64,000 nt of DNA, taken from positions 124,001-188,000 of the forward strand of contig JAHDGU010000007.1 of the NCBI GenBank assembly GCA_020627535.1. Direction: 5' to 3'. The position numbers and the translations under genes were made by a program. This stretch comes from Saprospiraceae bacterium (GTDB taxonomy: Bacteria > Bacteroidota > Bacteroidia > Chitinophagales > Saprospiraceae). Of this stretch, positions 17,286 through 26,265 are shown in pieces. How positions within the stretch are numbered: position 1 is the stretch's first letter; every line of letters starts with the position of its first letter. Under the pieces are notes generated by a model. That model had not been told where the DNA came from. It made no database searches and saw only the letters and a list, made by a program, of their open reading frames with translations.

Positions 17286-18647
17286 CTAAAGGGTCGCCAA
17301 CTGGTTTTGTAAGTAATCTTGGATCTCGGCGCGCTTCTGATGATGATTGTCCCAATAGACAATCTGGTATTTCAATCCACGATTGATATGGCCACCGACC
17401 TGATGGATGTAGCCGAGTTGTAGCAGGCTTTGCACATATCTCTGCATCTGTGTCTTGCTGATGTTGAGTGCTTGACGCACTTCTCGCTGTGTGTACTGGA
17501 ACTCTCTGCCTTTCGGCAAAATGTATTCTTTTAATCGCTCAAAGAACTGTCTCAAGCTGCCGTCCAGCTCATCCACTTTCAATAAAATACTCTCGAACAA
17601 TATATCGCAAGCTTGCTGCAGATCTTCTTTGTCACTAATCACTCTTCCTTGCTTGTCTCGCTTTCTTTGGTACTGATGCAATAGCGTAATTTGCTTGACA
17701 AAACTCTGGTACAGCTCATTGAGTCTTCTGATCTTGTGCGCTGATGGTGGTAGTTTGATCTGGTGTGCGTAAGGATTAATGACTTGTTCTTTCCTTAATA
17801 GCCTCATGCAATTCTGCATAAACTGTTTGGCTTCTTTCTGCTCTTGGTTCGTAATTATTCCTGCTGCCTTTTTATTCTGGTAGTCAATCACCTTCATCGT
17901 CTGCTCTGCGCCTTCATCCACTGCGATCAGGAAGCAGCGACTGATGTTGTCCTCATAGATTTCTCCTTTGGTCGTACAGCTCATGCTGGCGATCGGTCCG
18001 CGGACAATTCGTTCGCCACCATAAATACTTCCGCTGGCATCTTTGATGCTCGTACTGCTGATCAAGATCTCATTGCTCATTAGTTCTCGCACCGCGAGCT
18101 GCGCATCTTCTTTTAATCCATCCAGATCCTCGAAGCATACCAGCTTATTGACAAAAAAATATTCGCCTTGATTGTAAAAGCTATTGTCGGTGACTCGCGT
18201 GTAGCGCTTTACTTCTTCGGCTGGCATCAGCTCACTGATCACCTTGAGCAGTCGTGTCTTACCGCTGCCGCTTGAGCCTTGGATCAATGCATGCAAGGTG
18301 TCTCGCATCTTGTAGCTGCTCGCCACGATGAACAGCAGCAAGCGGCTGTTTTCTTCACCTACCAAGCCAGCTTTGCCGATCAGTTCGTTGATACGCTTGA
18401 GCACGTCTGGCTTCCGCCAAAAGTCCATGCAAGCTGCTATGCTACTTTCTGGTACTTGGACTTTTTTGCTTTCTGTCTTTTGCTTGCTTTGCTGATCTCG
18501 GTGAGCTTCCAGCAGTGTCATCAGCTCTTGCAGATCGGTTTCGATCAGCTCTTTGTCCAAGTAGAGCTTTTCTGCGGCTAGCTTGCTAGAGCTTTCGAGC
18601 TGCTTGTGCTCGTACAGATCGAGCTTCAGTGTGATGCTCTTGCTCAT
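17286..18647 (-). CDS. AAA+ ATPase, putative replicative helicase of the element, copy 1
   Basis: 453 aa. Walker A is GSSGSGKT (124-131) and Walker B is LVCFEDLDG (169-177); a sensor-like segment (IASMSCTTKGEIYEDNISRC) follows, with a C-terminal winged-helix (YTQREVRQALNISKTQMQRY, ~395-425). Proteins of this type, often annotated as DNA primase/helicase, load and unwind at element origins together with a CHC2 primase. The upstream primase gene overlaps it by 4 nt, supporting a joint role in element replication. Alternative: a recombination or packaging ATPase; the primase coupling makes helicase more likely. Confidence 0.75.
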   Translation of the reverse strand: MSKSITLKLDLYEHKQLESSSKLAAEKLYLDKELIETDLQELMTLLEAHRDQQSKQKTESKKVQVPESSIAACMDFWRKPDVLKRINELIGKAGLVGEENSRLLLFIVASSYKMRDTLHALIQGSSGSGKTRLLKVISELMPAEEVKRYTRVTDNSFYNQGEYFFVNKLVCFEDLDGLKEDAQLAVRELMSNEILISSTSIKDASGSIYGGERIVRGPIASMSCTTKGEIYEDNISRCFLIAVDEGAEQTMKVIDYQNKKAAGIITNQEQKEAKQFMQNCMRLLRKEQVINPYAHQIKLPPSAHKIRRLNELYQSFVKQITLLHQYQRKRDKQGRVISDKEDLQQACDILFESILLKVDELDGSLRQFFERLKEYILPKGREFQYTQREVRQALNISKTQMQRYVQSLLQLGYIHQVGGHINRGLKYQIVYWDNHHQKRAEIQDYLQNQLATL

Positions 18648-19897
18648 GCGGCGATAATTTGAACCGTGATTTTCAAGCTGTCGAGCTGGGTTGATCTAAA
18701 GCCTTTGATCAGGTATTTGGCCGCGCGGCCACGATAGATCATACAGTGAGGATGAGTCGTGTCTAATTGGTTTCCGGGTATCAAGGGTTCAGATACCTTA
18801 CTCTCTTGAACTCTTGTTTTATTCGTCGCGTCAGTTCGCTGCGCGGCAATTTCCGATGAAGAATAAGGCCTTCTGTTTTTCAAGAGTTCTGCTAGTATGC
18901 TTGACTCGTGACCCTCTAGAAGACTGTTGATGTCTTCTCCTTCTGCTGTGTCTATTACTGTGACCGCAATCTTCGGATGACTCGTCTTTAATGCTGGTGC
19001 ATACTTCTCGATCGCTGCGCGTCCTGCCTCGTCACCATCCATCCACAGGATTATTTCTTCTAGCTCGGGAAGCTCATTGATAACTTTTCTGTGCTCTGCA
19101 GTCAGGCCGTTCGTGCCGTAGAGTGTTAGAACTTCTGTGTCTTTTTCTGCTTGATAGTGAGTGATGAGCGTGGCCGCATCGATGATGCTTTCTGTCAGGA
19201 TCAAGCGACGCGTGGTTTCATGCGGATAGCTCGGATACAAGCCCTCTCGGTTTTTCAGATAGTAGTGCTTCTGGTTTTTAGTTTCCGTCACGCTTCTGAA
19301 GTATAGGCTGGTGATCTGGCCAGCTTGATTCTTTAGCGGGAAGACGATGCAGTTCTTTCCAAAAGGCTTGTATGCTGTATTGCCGGTGCGGCTCTTCACG
19401 CCTTGATCCAGCAACAAGCCATAGCGCTTGCAGCTCTCAACAAAGTCTCGATCCTCGCGATTGACATAGTGGAACTGGCCAGAGTTGTAGCCCACTGCGA
19501 TCTTGTCTCGGTCCAGGTGTCTTGATTGTAGGTACTCTTGTGCTGGCTTGGAATAAGCGAGTCCATTGCTGAAGGTCTTGAAGATCTTGGTGAGCACAGC
19601 AATTCTCGGTAGATCCGTCTGCTGCGGCTGGATCATCTGCTTAGCCTTCATGATCGCTTCGTGCTTACTACACTTCTCTTTGTGCATGATAAAGTCGATC
19701 ACATCCAAGCTCTTCCCATGCGTTTCGCAACTCGTGCTGAAGCAGTACACCGTATTGGTCTTGGCATACACTTGCATGCTCGGCGTCTTGTCATCATGGA
19801 AGGGACAGCATAGTCGCGAGTTCTTGTCTGCCATATGGCCGTAGTGGCGCAGTACAGCTCCGATCGTCAGCTGGGATTTGATTTGAGAGATGGTCAT
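18644..19897 (-). CDS. DnaG-type primase (CHC2 zinc finger + Toprim), copy 1
   Basis: 417 aa. The N-terminal CHC2 zinc ribbon has Cys31-Pro-Phe-His34, Cys52 and Cys57 with the DKTPSM motif. A Toprim domain follows, with LTESIIDAATL (~235, catalytic Glu) and WMDGDEAGRAA (~288, metal-binding Asp pair). The C-terminal ~70 residues are variable and no helicase domain is fused; the ATPase downstream supplies that. It is the first gene of the leftward element operon, divergent from the XRE regulator, and would prime DNA synthesis during a replicative stage of the element. Confidence 0.9.
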   Translation of the reverse strand: MTISQIKSQLTIGAVLRHYGHMADKNSRLCCPFHDDKTPSMQVYAKTNTVYCFSTSCETHGKSLDVIDFIMHKEKCSKHEAIMKAKQMIQPQQTDLPRIAVLTKIFKTFSNGLAYSKPAQEYLQSRHLDRDKIAVGYNSGQFHYVNREDRDFVESCKRYGLLLDQGVKSRTGNTAYKPFGKNCIVFPLKNQAGQITSLYFRSVTETKNQKHYYLKNREGLYPSYPHETTRRLILTESIIDAATLITHYQAEKDTEVLTLYGTNGLTAEHRKVINELPELEEIILWMDGDEAGRAAIEKYAPALKTSHPKIAVTVIDTAEGEDINSLLEGHESSILAELLKNRRPYSSSEIAAQRTDATNKTRVQESKVSEPLIPGNQLDTTHPHCMIYRGRAAKYLIKGFRSTQLDSLKITVQIIAA

Positions 19898-19915
19898 AAA
19901 AAAGTTTAATTAACC

Positions 19916-19998
19916 CTTTTCGGTCAAATTTACTCTTATCATACTACAACAACTACTCTTATGTGATTTTATTTTGTCTTTTTCGGTCTGTATTTTTG
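19916..19998. promoter_or_regulatory. Divergent primase/XRE control region, copy 1
   Basis: This lies between the primase start (19897) and the XRE start (20047). Minus-strand TAAATTTG (19925-19932) fits the -7 box for the primase operon; + strand TATTTTTG (19991-19998) fits the -7 box for the XRE gene. Direct repeats CTTTTCGGTC (19916-19925) and CTTTTTCGGTC (19978-19988), and ACTCTTAT (19932-19939, 19955-19962), overlap or flank both boxes, as expected for operators of the XRE protein. Confidence 0.5.
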
Positions 19999-20046
19999 AG
20001 ATATACGGGAATCTCTGGCCATTTATAGCCGTTTACAGTCAACCTT

Positions 20047-20397
20047 ATGATCTCTTTTGGTAAAAAAATCGCTGCTCTTAGAAAGCAAGCTAAAATGTCT
20101 CAAACTGATCTTGCCAAGAAGCTTGGAACTTCAGTTTCTGTGATATCACGATACGAACGTGATGAAATGATTCCTTCTATCGACACTGCGAAAAAACTCG
20201 CTAGCGTTCTCGACACAACGATAGCCTACTTGCTCGGTGAAACAGAAGATGACAACCTCCTTAAGGATCACGATATGATTACCCGCCTCAGAGCAGTTAA
20301 GGACTTTTCAGATCAAGAGAAATCACAAGTTTACTTCACACTTGATGCCGTAATTCGGGAGATAAAAAACAGAAGAACTTATGCTGTCGCCAAATAG
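20047..20397 (+). CDS. XRE/Cro-CI-like regulator, copy 1
   Basis: 116 aa. A classical HTH_3 domain (FGKKIAALRKQAKMSQTDLA, then KKLGTSVSVISRYERDEMIP, residues 4-60) ends with the AYLLGETED linker typical of the family, followed by a short helical tail. It is divergent from the primase operon with repeated boxes between, so it is the likely repressor of replication and recombination genes, comparable to a phage repressor. It converges with the immunity gene (15 bp between stops). Confidence 0.88.
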   Translation: MISFGKKIAALRKQAKMSQTDLAKKLGTSVSVISRYERDEMIPSIDTAKKLASVLDTTIAYLLGETEDDNLLKDHDMITRLRAVKDFSDQEKSQVYFTLDAVIREIKNRRTYAVAK

Positions 20398-20411
20398 GCT
20401 TAAACAATAAC

Positions 20412-20753
20412 CTAAATAAGCAATAGCTTTTCATCAAACCAAACATCCTCATAAGTTGGTGTAATCAGGAATCTCCATCCAGGAGCAAGCCCTAAATACT
20501 TATCTATTAGAGATGACCACTCATTTATGTGCTCAACATGAAGTGCTTGAAAAAAATTAGGATCATCCGATAAATCACCAGTCCATATGTACCAGCCAGT
20601 TGTCCCATGTTCTGGTGGGTGTCGCAATCCGTGTATCGGATAAAATCCTTGATTCACCTCTTTTGAAATACCAAGCTTCAAATCGATCGGAGATTCTAAA
20701 AAGTCCGCCTGATATTTCTTGCAAATTATAAGTTGCTCTGACTTTCTATCCAC
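20412..20753 (-). CDS. Candidate immunity protein to tip A, copy 1
   Basis: 113 aa, GTG start at 20753 overlapping the tip A stop by 8 nt. The C-terminal half (YLGLAPGWRFLITPTYEDVW, then FDEKLLLI) resembles small immunity proteins of the Imm33/DUF2185-like type from memory; this could not be searched. There is no signal peptide or membrane segment, so it is cytosolic, matching a nuclease-type toxin. Tight overlap with the toxin tip is the strongest evidence for the role. In copy 1 the upstream tip is silent, so this may serve as a spare immunity gene if transcribed. Confidence 0.7.
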   Translation of the reverse strand: MDRKSEQLIICKKYQADFLESPIDLKLGISKEVNQGFYPIHGLRHPPEHGTTGWYIWTGDLSDDPNFFQALHVEHINEWSSLIDKYLGLAPGWRFLITPTYEDVWFDEKLLLI

Positions 20754-21518
20754 CGCCTGTTCTCTCGTTAATTATTGCTTTCATTTTCTTCGAATATTGA
20801 CTCATGTGCCCACCTTGAGAACGAGAACAAGAAGGACAATGTGGTTGAACCGCATCTGTAGAACGCATTCTTCCTAGGTCAATAGTTCCCGTTTCGTAAT
20901 GTTCTTTTACCAATTCATATTTATGATCTGCATACATGGTCGGAGCTACATCACCACAATTTACACATGGTTGCCCTTGAACAGATTCACGCTGCGCCCT
21001 AGTCGTTGCTCCGCTAGGTCTAGAGTAGATCTCATCTGTCACGGGAGCTGACATAGCACCGCTAGGCGGATCGGGGGTCGCCTTGGCAATCTTGCCAAGT
21101 GTACCTACACCCTTATCTAAAAGAAGCCCTGTCGTTACATTCAAAGTCCCAGACGATAGCATTTCACCATATACTTGTGGATCTCCACTTGAACCATTCT
21201 CGACAAGCTGATCAACTTGCGCATCCAACATGGGAGTAGCAAAAAAGTCACTTCCGGTTGAAGAGCTTCCTATAGCAATCTCTTCAACATATTTCAATGC
21301 ATTTTTCCAGGTCTTGGCTTTCCACATATCTCGCCTAAGGAAATTGGCGGTATTCTTACCCCAGTTCACTGCGCCTCTATACATTCCATAAGAGAACTGT
21401 ATTGTCGTGGGGTTAGGGAAAGGCCATCTTCCATCAGGATCAGTGTAGTAAATTGGGTTATTCCAAGTATAGTGGTAGGGCGTCCAGTCTGCGGCGTCAT
21501 CTGCGAGTGGATCAACAC
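20746..21518 (-). pseudogene. Silent Rhs tip A cassette (copy 1, no core attached)
   Basis: Identical to the last ~254 residues of the intact Rhs protein, beginning VDPLADDAADWTPYHYTWNN. The in-frame TAA contributed by copy 2 of the element lies just upstream (21520-21522), so there is no core and no signal peptide. The only ATG-started part is 20746-21384. It ends in CVNCG, DHK, and PHCPSC, a zinc-binding HNH-like pattern. Silent cassette by structure; it would be expressed if copy 2 were excised, with the same product. Confidence 0.85.
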
Positions 21519-21526
21519 CTTAAAAC
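21499..21526. other. attP-type junction between the two element copies
   Basis: Left arm ATCTGCGAGTG (21499-21509), centre GATCAA (21510-21515), right arm CACCTTAAAAC (21516-21526). This combines the tip end and the non-coding end of the element, which is the sequence predicted for the circular form (attP). Its presence in the middle is what tandem site-specific integration leaves. Confidence 0.8.
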
Positions 21527-22389
21527 CTCTGCGCACATTCCAACTCAATTCTGTCAACTTCCTTCGCGTACATGCCTTCGCACGTACACGACACTAAGGT
21601 ACAGCCTTTACCCTTTATTTTTCAATTGATCCTCTCTGCCTCTGGCAGTTCAACTCGGCCACAGGCCGTTCTGATCAGTTGAAAGAAGAAGGAACTACTT
21701 CTTTGAGTTCTTGTCTTTCCTGTATTTCCAGATGTCGAAGATTAGTCGAGCCAATTTCACCAGCATGTCTGCTAATTCCATATGATGTATTTTGCTTTCG
21801 AAGTACGTCTTGCATTCAATTTGATCAAAGTCACTTTTGCAACTATCTCAAAGCACGGCTGTATGGCTGAAGCAAAAAAACGTAAGTGACTGCGATCTTA
21901 CTTTAGCACGACACACAAAATCTAAGCGAGAGCCACGAGCGCAGAGCCGTTTTGTGGGTCGGGATGAAGTAGACAAGCGTAGCGCGTCAGCTGCGGACGG
22001 TTCTGCGGACACAACCGAAGGCTAGAACTGAGAATGCGTAGCATGGAAGGAATAGTCTGCCGCGAGTTGGCTTTTGAGTGTTGGCTTTAGGCACAAGCAC
22101 TGTGCGTGAGCATTCGTGTGTGAGCTGTGCGCAGCTGAGGGCGTCGACGCAGTCCGCCGAATCATGAGCAGTGGAAGGATCGCAAGGAGGCCGAAGGACG
22201 GATTGCGAGACTGAGAACTGCTGTGAGGAGCTTGAGTGACAAAGCAAGAATGGTGACAGATCCAGCGCAGCGATCTGGCGGCATACTTGCTGGAACGAAC
22301 CGCGACGAACGCCGCTTCACTGCTTCACTTGCAAAGCGCCAGCGGAGTGAGTGATCTATACCAATTCTGCGCGCAGCGCAGGCAGAACT
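21519..22389. other. Non-coding left end of element copy 2
   Basis: The same 871 bp as in copy 1, starting right after the shared 10-bp core. No gene seen. It separates the silent tip A cassette on its left from the ORF6N gene on its right. Confidence 0.6.
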
Positions 22390-22923
22390 TTAATTATCAT
22401 CTTTCTTATAGCCAATTCTTTTTCTAGATGCCTGATCTTCTTGTTGATCCTTGGCTTGGATTAGCTTCTTGATGTACTCGAACAATACGCGGATTTCTTT
22501 GCCTTGACCTTTCAGCTCTTGTTCCATTTTCTCCACTTTCAGGATCAAGTCCTTATGTGTCATCAACAAGGATCTCATCTTGGTAAAGAGTCGTATAATC
22601 TGGATATTTACTTTGATCGCTCGATCACTATTGATCACTCCTGATAGCTGCGCCACGCCTTGTTCTGTAAATACCATCGGTGGATACTTTGAGTGCTGCC
22701 CTTGCTTTAAGGTGCCAATTTGGCTCCTTAAGTCTGCATATTCTTCCTTGGTAATCTCGAACATAAAGTCTTCTGGGAAGCGTCCTATATTTCTTCTAAC
22801 CTGTCTTTTGAGGTATCTGGTTTCTACGTCATAGAGTCCCGCCAGATCACTATCGATCATGACTTTCTCACCTCTTACAATGTAGATCTTACTGATAATT
22901 TCTCCTTGTGATGCTAGATCCAT
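22390..22923 (-). CDS. ORF6N-domain protein, copy 2
   Basis: 177 aa, same sequence as the copy 1 protein: an N-terminal ORF6N DNA-binding-type domain and a coiled-coil C-terminus. It is the promoter-distal gene of the leftward operon. Confidence 0.85.
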   Translation of the reverse strand: MDLASQGEIISKIYIVRGEKVMIDSDLAGLYDVETRYLKRQVRRNIGRFPEDFMFEITKEEYADLRSQIGTLKQGQHSKYPPMVFTEQGVAQLSGVINSDRAIKVNIQIIRLFTKMRSLLMTHKDLILKVEKMEQELKGQGKEIRVLFEYIKKLIQAKDQQEDQASRKRIGYKKDDN

Positions 22924-22986
22924 TCTTCAAAGTTATTTCTTTAAGATCTCTATTCTTGATCTTTAATTCACCTAGGATGCTTTAAT

Positions 22987-23871
22987 TCACCTAGGATGCC
23001 ACTTCTCGATCCCTGCTCTCAACTCCTCTAATCCTGTCTGTCGATAAGCTTCCGTGCTGCCTGTACGCCGATGACCCGCAAAGGCTTGTACCACACGTAA
23101 GTCCTTGTTTTCCTTCAGTAGATTGGCGATTACCGACTGCCTGATCCGCAGTGGTGTGTAGTGCTGATCTGGATAGATGCGCAATAGCATCCGATTCAGA
23201 TGGCTCTTCCATAGCTTGTTGCCTGATTCATTCAGGATCAAGTAGTCTGTTGCTTTCTCTGCTTGCATGAGCAGCTTCTTTCTCTGCTTCTTTAGATACT
23301 TGTCGATCAATAAGATTTGTCTGGACTTCAGGGCTAGTGTCCTTGCCTTGTTGCCTCTTCTGCCAGGATGATCTTGCTCTCGGATGTGGATCTGTCCTTG
23401 CTCTAGATCGATGTCTTGCACTTGTAAGTTGGTGATCTCTGAACTGGTCAGTGCCTGATCTATCAGCAAGCTCACAATCAGCTTGTCTCTTGTTTTGATC
23501 GTCTTACTCTCGTACTGGTAATTCTCAAAGTCCTGATACATCTTCTCTAGCTCTTCTCTGCTGTAGAGCTGATCTAGTTTGATCTGTCTTTGATACTGAT
23601 CTTTTAGATTCAAGTGCTGGCATGGATGATCTTCTCGGATACCTTGCTCTAGTAAGTATTTGTAATAAATCTTGATGGCAAACAGATGATTCTTCACCGT
23701 CTTGGGATGTAGTTCTTTTTGTCGTAAGAATTGGATGTAGTTGAGCACATCTTGATAGCTGGCCGTTTCGGCCTTTTCTCCTTGATAGTTCTGATATTGT
23801 TGGATCTGCTGCAGGTAGCGCCTCACACTTCCTGCGCTGTAGTGAGCTGCAATGAACTCCTCCAAGCTCAT
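22987..23871 (-). CDS. Degenerate tyrosine recombinase, copy 2
   Basis: 294 aa, same sequence as copy 1, including the loss of Arg I (ALTSSE) and of the box II His with retention of Tyr276. The degeneracy being shared by both copies shows it predates the duplication and is not a fresh inactivating mutation. Confidence 0.85.
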   Translation of the reverse strand: MSLEEFIAAHYSAGSVRRYLQQIQQYQNYQGEKAETASYQDVLNYIQFLRQKELHPKTVKNHLFAIKIYYKYLLEQGIREDHPCQHLNLKDQYQRQIKLDQLYSREELEKMYQDFENYQYESKTIKTRDKLIVSLLIDQALTSSEITNLQVQDIDLEQGQIHIREQDHPGRRGNKARTLALKSRQILLIDKYLKKQRKKLLMQAEKATDYLILNESGNKLWKSHLNRMLLRIYPDQHYTPLRIRQSVIANLLKENKDLRVVQAFAGHRRTGSTEAYRQTGLEELRAGIEKWHPR

Positions 23872-24851
23872 TGGATCAAGTCTTTGAGCTGATGGCTGCT
23901 GATGTGTGTGTAGACTTGTGTGGTTTCTAATTGGCTGTGACCTAAGAACTGTCTTACTTGCTCGATGGCCATGCCGCGCTCGATCAAGTGCGTCGCTATG
24001 CTGTGACGTAAATTGTGCAAAGAGATTTCCTTGTCTTTGATCGTTTGGTTACTGGTTCGATCGATGATTCTTTTCAGATACTTGTTGTAGGTAAATTCTC
24101 GCATCCTTGTACCGCGCTGATTGAGCATAAAGGCTTTTTCGGATCTTCTCTTTTCTCCTTGATTCACACACAGTTTTCTGAGCTTGTGTCGCTCCTTTTG
24201 ATAGTAATTCACCAGATCACTTCTCACACCTCGACTCAGCGGAATGATCCTTCTTTTATTGCCTTTTCCGCGTCGTACTACCAGTTCATTTTCGCGTAAG
24301 CGTAGATCAGATATATCTAGATCTTCCATCTCTCCTGCTCGCAGACCACAACCATAAGCCAGACTCAATATCGCCCGCTCCCAATGGCTGTCGCAGGTAT
24401 TGTACAACAGTTCTATTTCCGCTTGACTCAGCACCACTCGCTCATTCTTTTGTCTTGGATAAGCAATCTTTATCTTGCTCATCGGATGGCTTTGTATTTG
24501 TCCCTTTTTGAGTAGCCATGTGTAGACTTGCTCGATCACTTTCATGTGACCGTGGATGCTTTTTGCACTCAGGATGCCACCATTCTGATAGTTCTTTCTG
24601 TGCTGCAAATAGTCGTGGTAGTTTTTGATTTCTGCTGCACTGATTTCTGTCACTCTTTCTTCGCCGCGCTGCTCCAGCCAAGCCAAGTATTCATTTAAGA
24701 TCAATTGTCGACCTCTACATGTCTCTTGCACATAGCCGAGCGTGAGCAAGTGACTCAGATATTTTTCACTTAGCTCTCTATAATGATTTGCTCTAACGAT
24801 TGTCCTTGTTTTTCTCGGCATATATATCTTCTTTGGGTCACGGGTCGCCAA
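23868..24851 (-). CDS. Tyrosine recombinase/integrase, copy 2
   Basis: 327 aa, same sequence as copy 1 with Arg171, Lys196, His279, Arg282, His305 and Tyr314 all present; 4-nt overlap with the degenerate partner. With two intact copies in the locus, excision should remain possible even if one is lost. Confidence 0.93.
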   Translation of the reverse strand: MATRDPKKIYMPRKTRTIVRANHYRELSEKYLSHLLTLGYVQETCRGRQLILNEYLAWLEQRGEERVTEISAAEIKNYHDYLQHRKNYQNGGILSAKSIHGHMKVIEQVYTWLLKKGQIQSHPMSKIKIAYPRQKNERVVLSQAEIELLYNTCDSHWERAILSLAYGCGLRAGEMEDLDISDLRLRENELVVRRGKGNKRRIIPLSRGVRSDLVNYYQKERHKLRKLCVNQGEKRRSEKAFMLNQRGTRMREFTYNKYLKRIIDRTSNQTIKDKEISLHNLRHSIATHLIERGMAIEQVRQFLGHSQLETTQVYTHISSHQLKDLIQ

Positions 24852-24903
24852 GCGGTTTTCTCAGTGGCGGACTGAGTTCTGGCGACCCAATCGGCCTGGG
24901 TCG

Positions 24904-26265
24904 CTAAAGGGTCGCCAACTGGTTTTGTAAGTAATCTTGGATCTCGGCGCGCTTCTGATGATGATTGTCCCAATAGACAATCTGGTATTTCAATCCACGA
25001 TTGATATGGCCACCGACCTGATGGATGTAGCCGAGTTGTAGCAGGCTTTGCACATATCTCTGCATCTGTGTCTTGCTGATGTTGAGTGCTTGACGCACTT
25101 CTCGCTGTGTGTACTGGAACTCTCTGCCTTTCGGCAAAATGTATTCTTTTAATCGCTCAAAGAACTGTCTCAAGCTGCCGTCCAGCTCATCCACTTTCAA
25201 TAAAATACTCTCGAACAATATATCGCAAGCTTGCTGCAGATCTTCTTTGTCACTAATCACTCTTCCTTGCTTGTCTCGCTTTCTTTGGTACTGATGCAAT
25301 AGCGTAATTTGCTTGACAAAACTCTGGTACAGCTCATTGAGTCTTCTGATCTTGTGCGCTGATGGTGGTAGTTTGATCTGGTGTGCGTAAGGATTAATGA
25401 CTTGTTCTTTCCTTAATAGCCTCATGCAATTCTGCATAAACTGTTTGGCTTCTTTCTGCTCTTGGTTCGTAATTATTCCTGCTGCCTTTTTATTCTGGTA
25501 GTCAATCACCTTCATCGTCTGCTCTGCGCCTTCATCCACTGCGATCAGGAAGCAGCGACTGATGTTGTCCTCATAGATTTCTCCTTTGGTCGTACAGCTC
25601 ATGCTGGCGATCGGTCCGCGGACAATTCGTTCGCCACCATAAATACTTCCGCTGGCATCTTTGATGCTCGTACTGCTGATCAAGATCTCATTGCTCATTA
25701 GTTCTCGCACCGCGAGCTGCGCATCTTCTTTTAATCCATCCAGATCCTCGAAGCATACCAGCTTATTGACAAAAAAATATTCGCCTTGATTGTAAAAGCT
25801 ATTGTCGGTGACTCGCGTGTAGCGCTTTACTTCTTCGGCTGGCATCAGCTCACTGATCACCTTGAGCAGTCGTGTCTTACCGCTGCCGCTTGAGCCTTGG
25901 ATCAATGCATGCAAGGTGTCTCGCATCTTGTAGCTGCTCGCCACGATGAACAGCAGCAAGCGGCTGTTTTCTTCACCTACCAAGCCAGCTTTGCCGATCA
26001 GTTCGTTGATACGCTTGAGCACGTCTGGCTTCCGCCAAAAGTCCATGCAAGCTGCTATGCTACTTTCTGGTACTTGGACTTTTTTGCTTTCTGTCTTTTG
26101 CTTGCTTTGCTGATCTCGGTGAGCTTCCAGCAGTGTCATCAGCTCTTGCAGATCGGTTTCGATCAGCTCTTTGTCCAAGTAGAGCTTTTCTGCGGCTAGC
26201 TTGCTAGAGCTTTCGAGCTGCTTGTGCTCGTACAGATCGAGCTTCAGTGTGATGCTCTTGCTCAT
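24904..26265 (-). CDS. AAA+ ATPase, putative helicase, copy 2
   Basis: 453 aa, same sequence as copy 1 (Walker A 124-131, Walker B 169-177, C-terminal winged helix). It overlaps the primase gene by 4 nt. Confidence 0.75.
   Translation of the reverse strand: MSKSITLKLDLYEHKQLESSSKLAAEKLYLDKELIETDLQELMTLLEAHRDQQSKQKTESKKVQVPESSIAACMDFWRKPDVLKRINELIGKAGLVGEENSRLLLFIVASSYKMRDTLHALIQGSSGSGKTRLLKVISELMPAEEVKRYTRVTDNSFYNQGEYFFVNKLVCFEDLDGLKEDAQLAVRELMSNEILISSTSIKDASGSIYGGERIVRGPIASMSCTTKGEIYEDNISRCFLIAVDEGAEQTMKVIDYQNKKAAGIITNQEQKEAKQFMQNCMRLLRKEQVINPYAHQIKLPPSAHKIRRLNELYQSFVKQITLLHQYQRKRDKQGRVISDKEDLQQACDILFESILLKVDELDGSLRQFFERLKEYILPKGREFQYTQREVRQALNISKTQMQRYVQSLLQLGYIHQVGGHINRGLKYQIVYWDNHHQKRAEIQDYLQNQLATL

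Larger units (their letters stand above)
13891..21508. mobile_element. Rhs-tip-carrying integrative element, copy 1
   Basis: A 7618-bp unit bounded by GGATCAACAC at 13891 and 21509. From the left it holds an 871-bp non-coding end, an ORF6N gene, two tyrosine recombinases, an AAA+ ATPase, a primase, a divergent XRE gene, an immunity gene and Rhs tip A. No conjugation, capsid or transposase gene is seen, so it would need a helper for transfer. It is followed head-to-tail by copy 2; all encoded proteins are identical between copies. The tip here is silent because it is not joined to an Rhs core. Confidence 0.88.
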
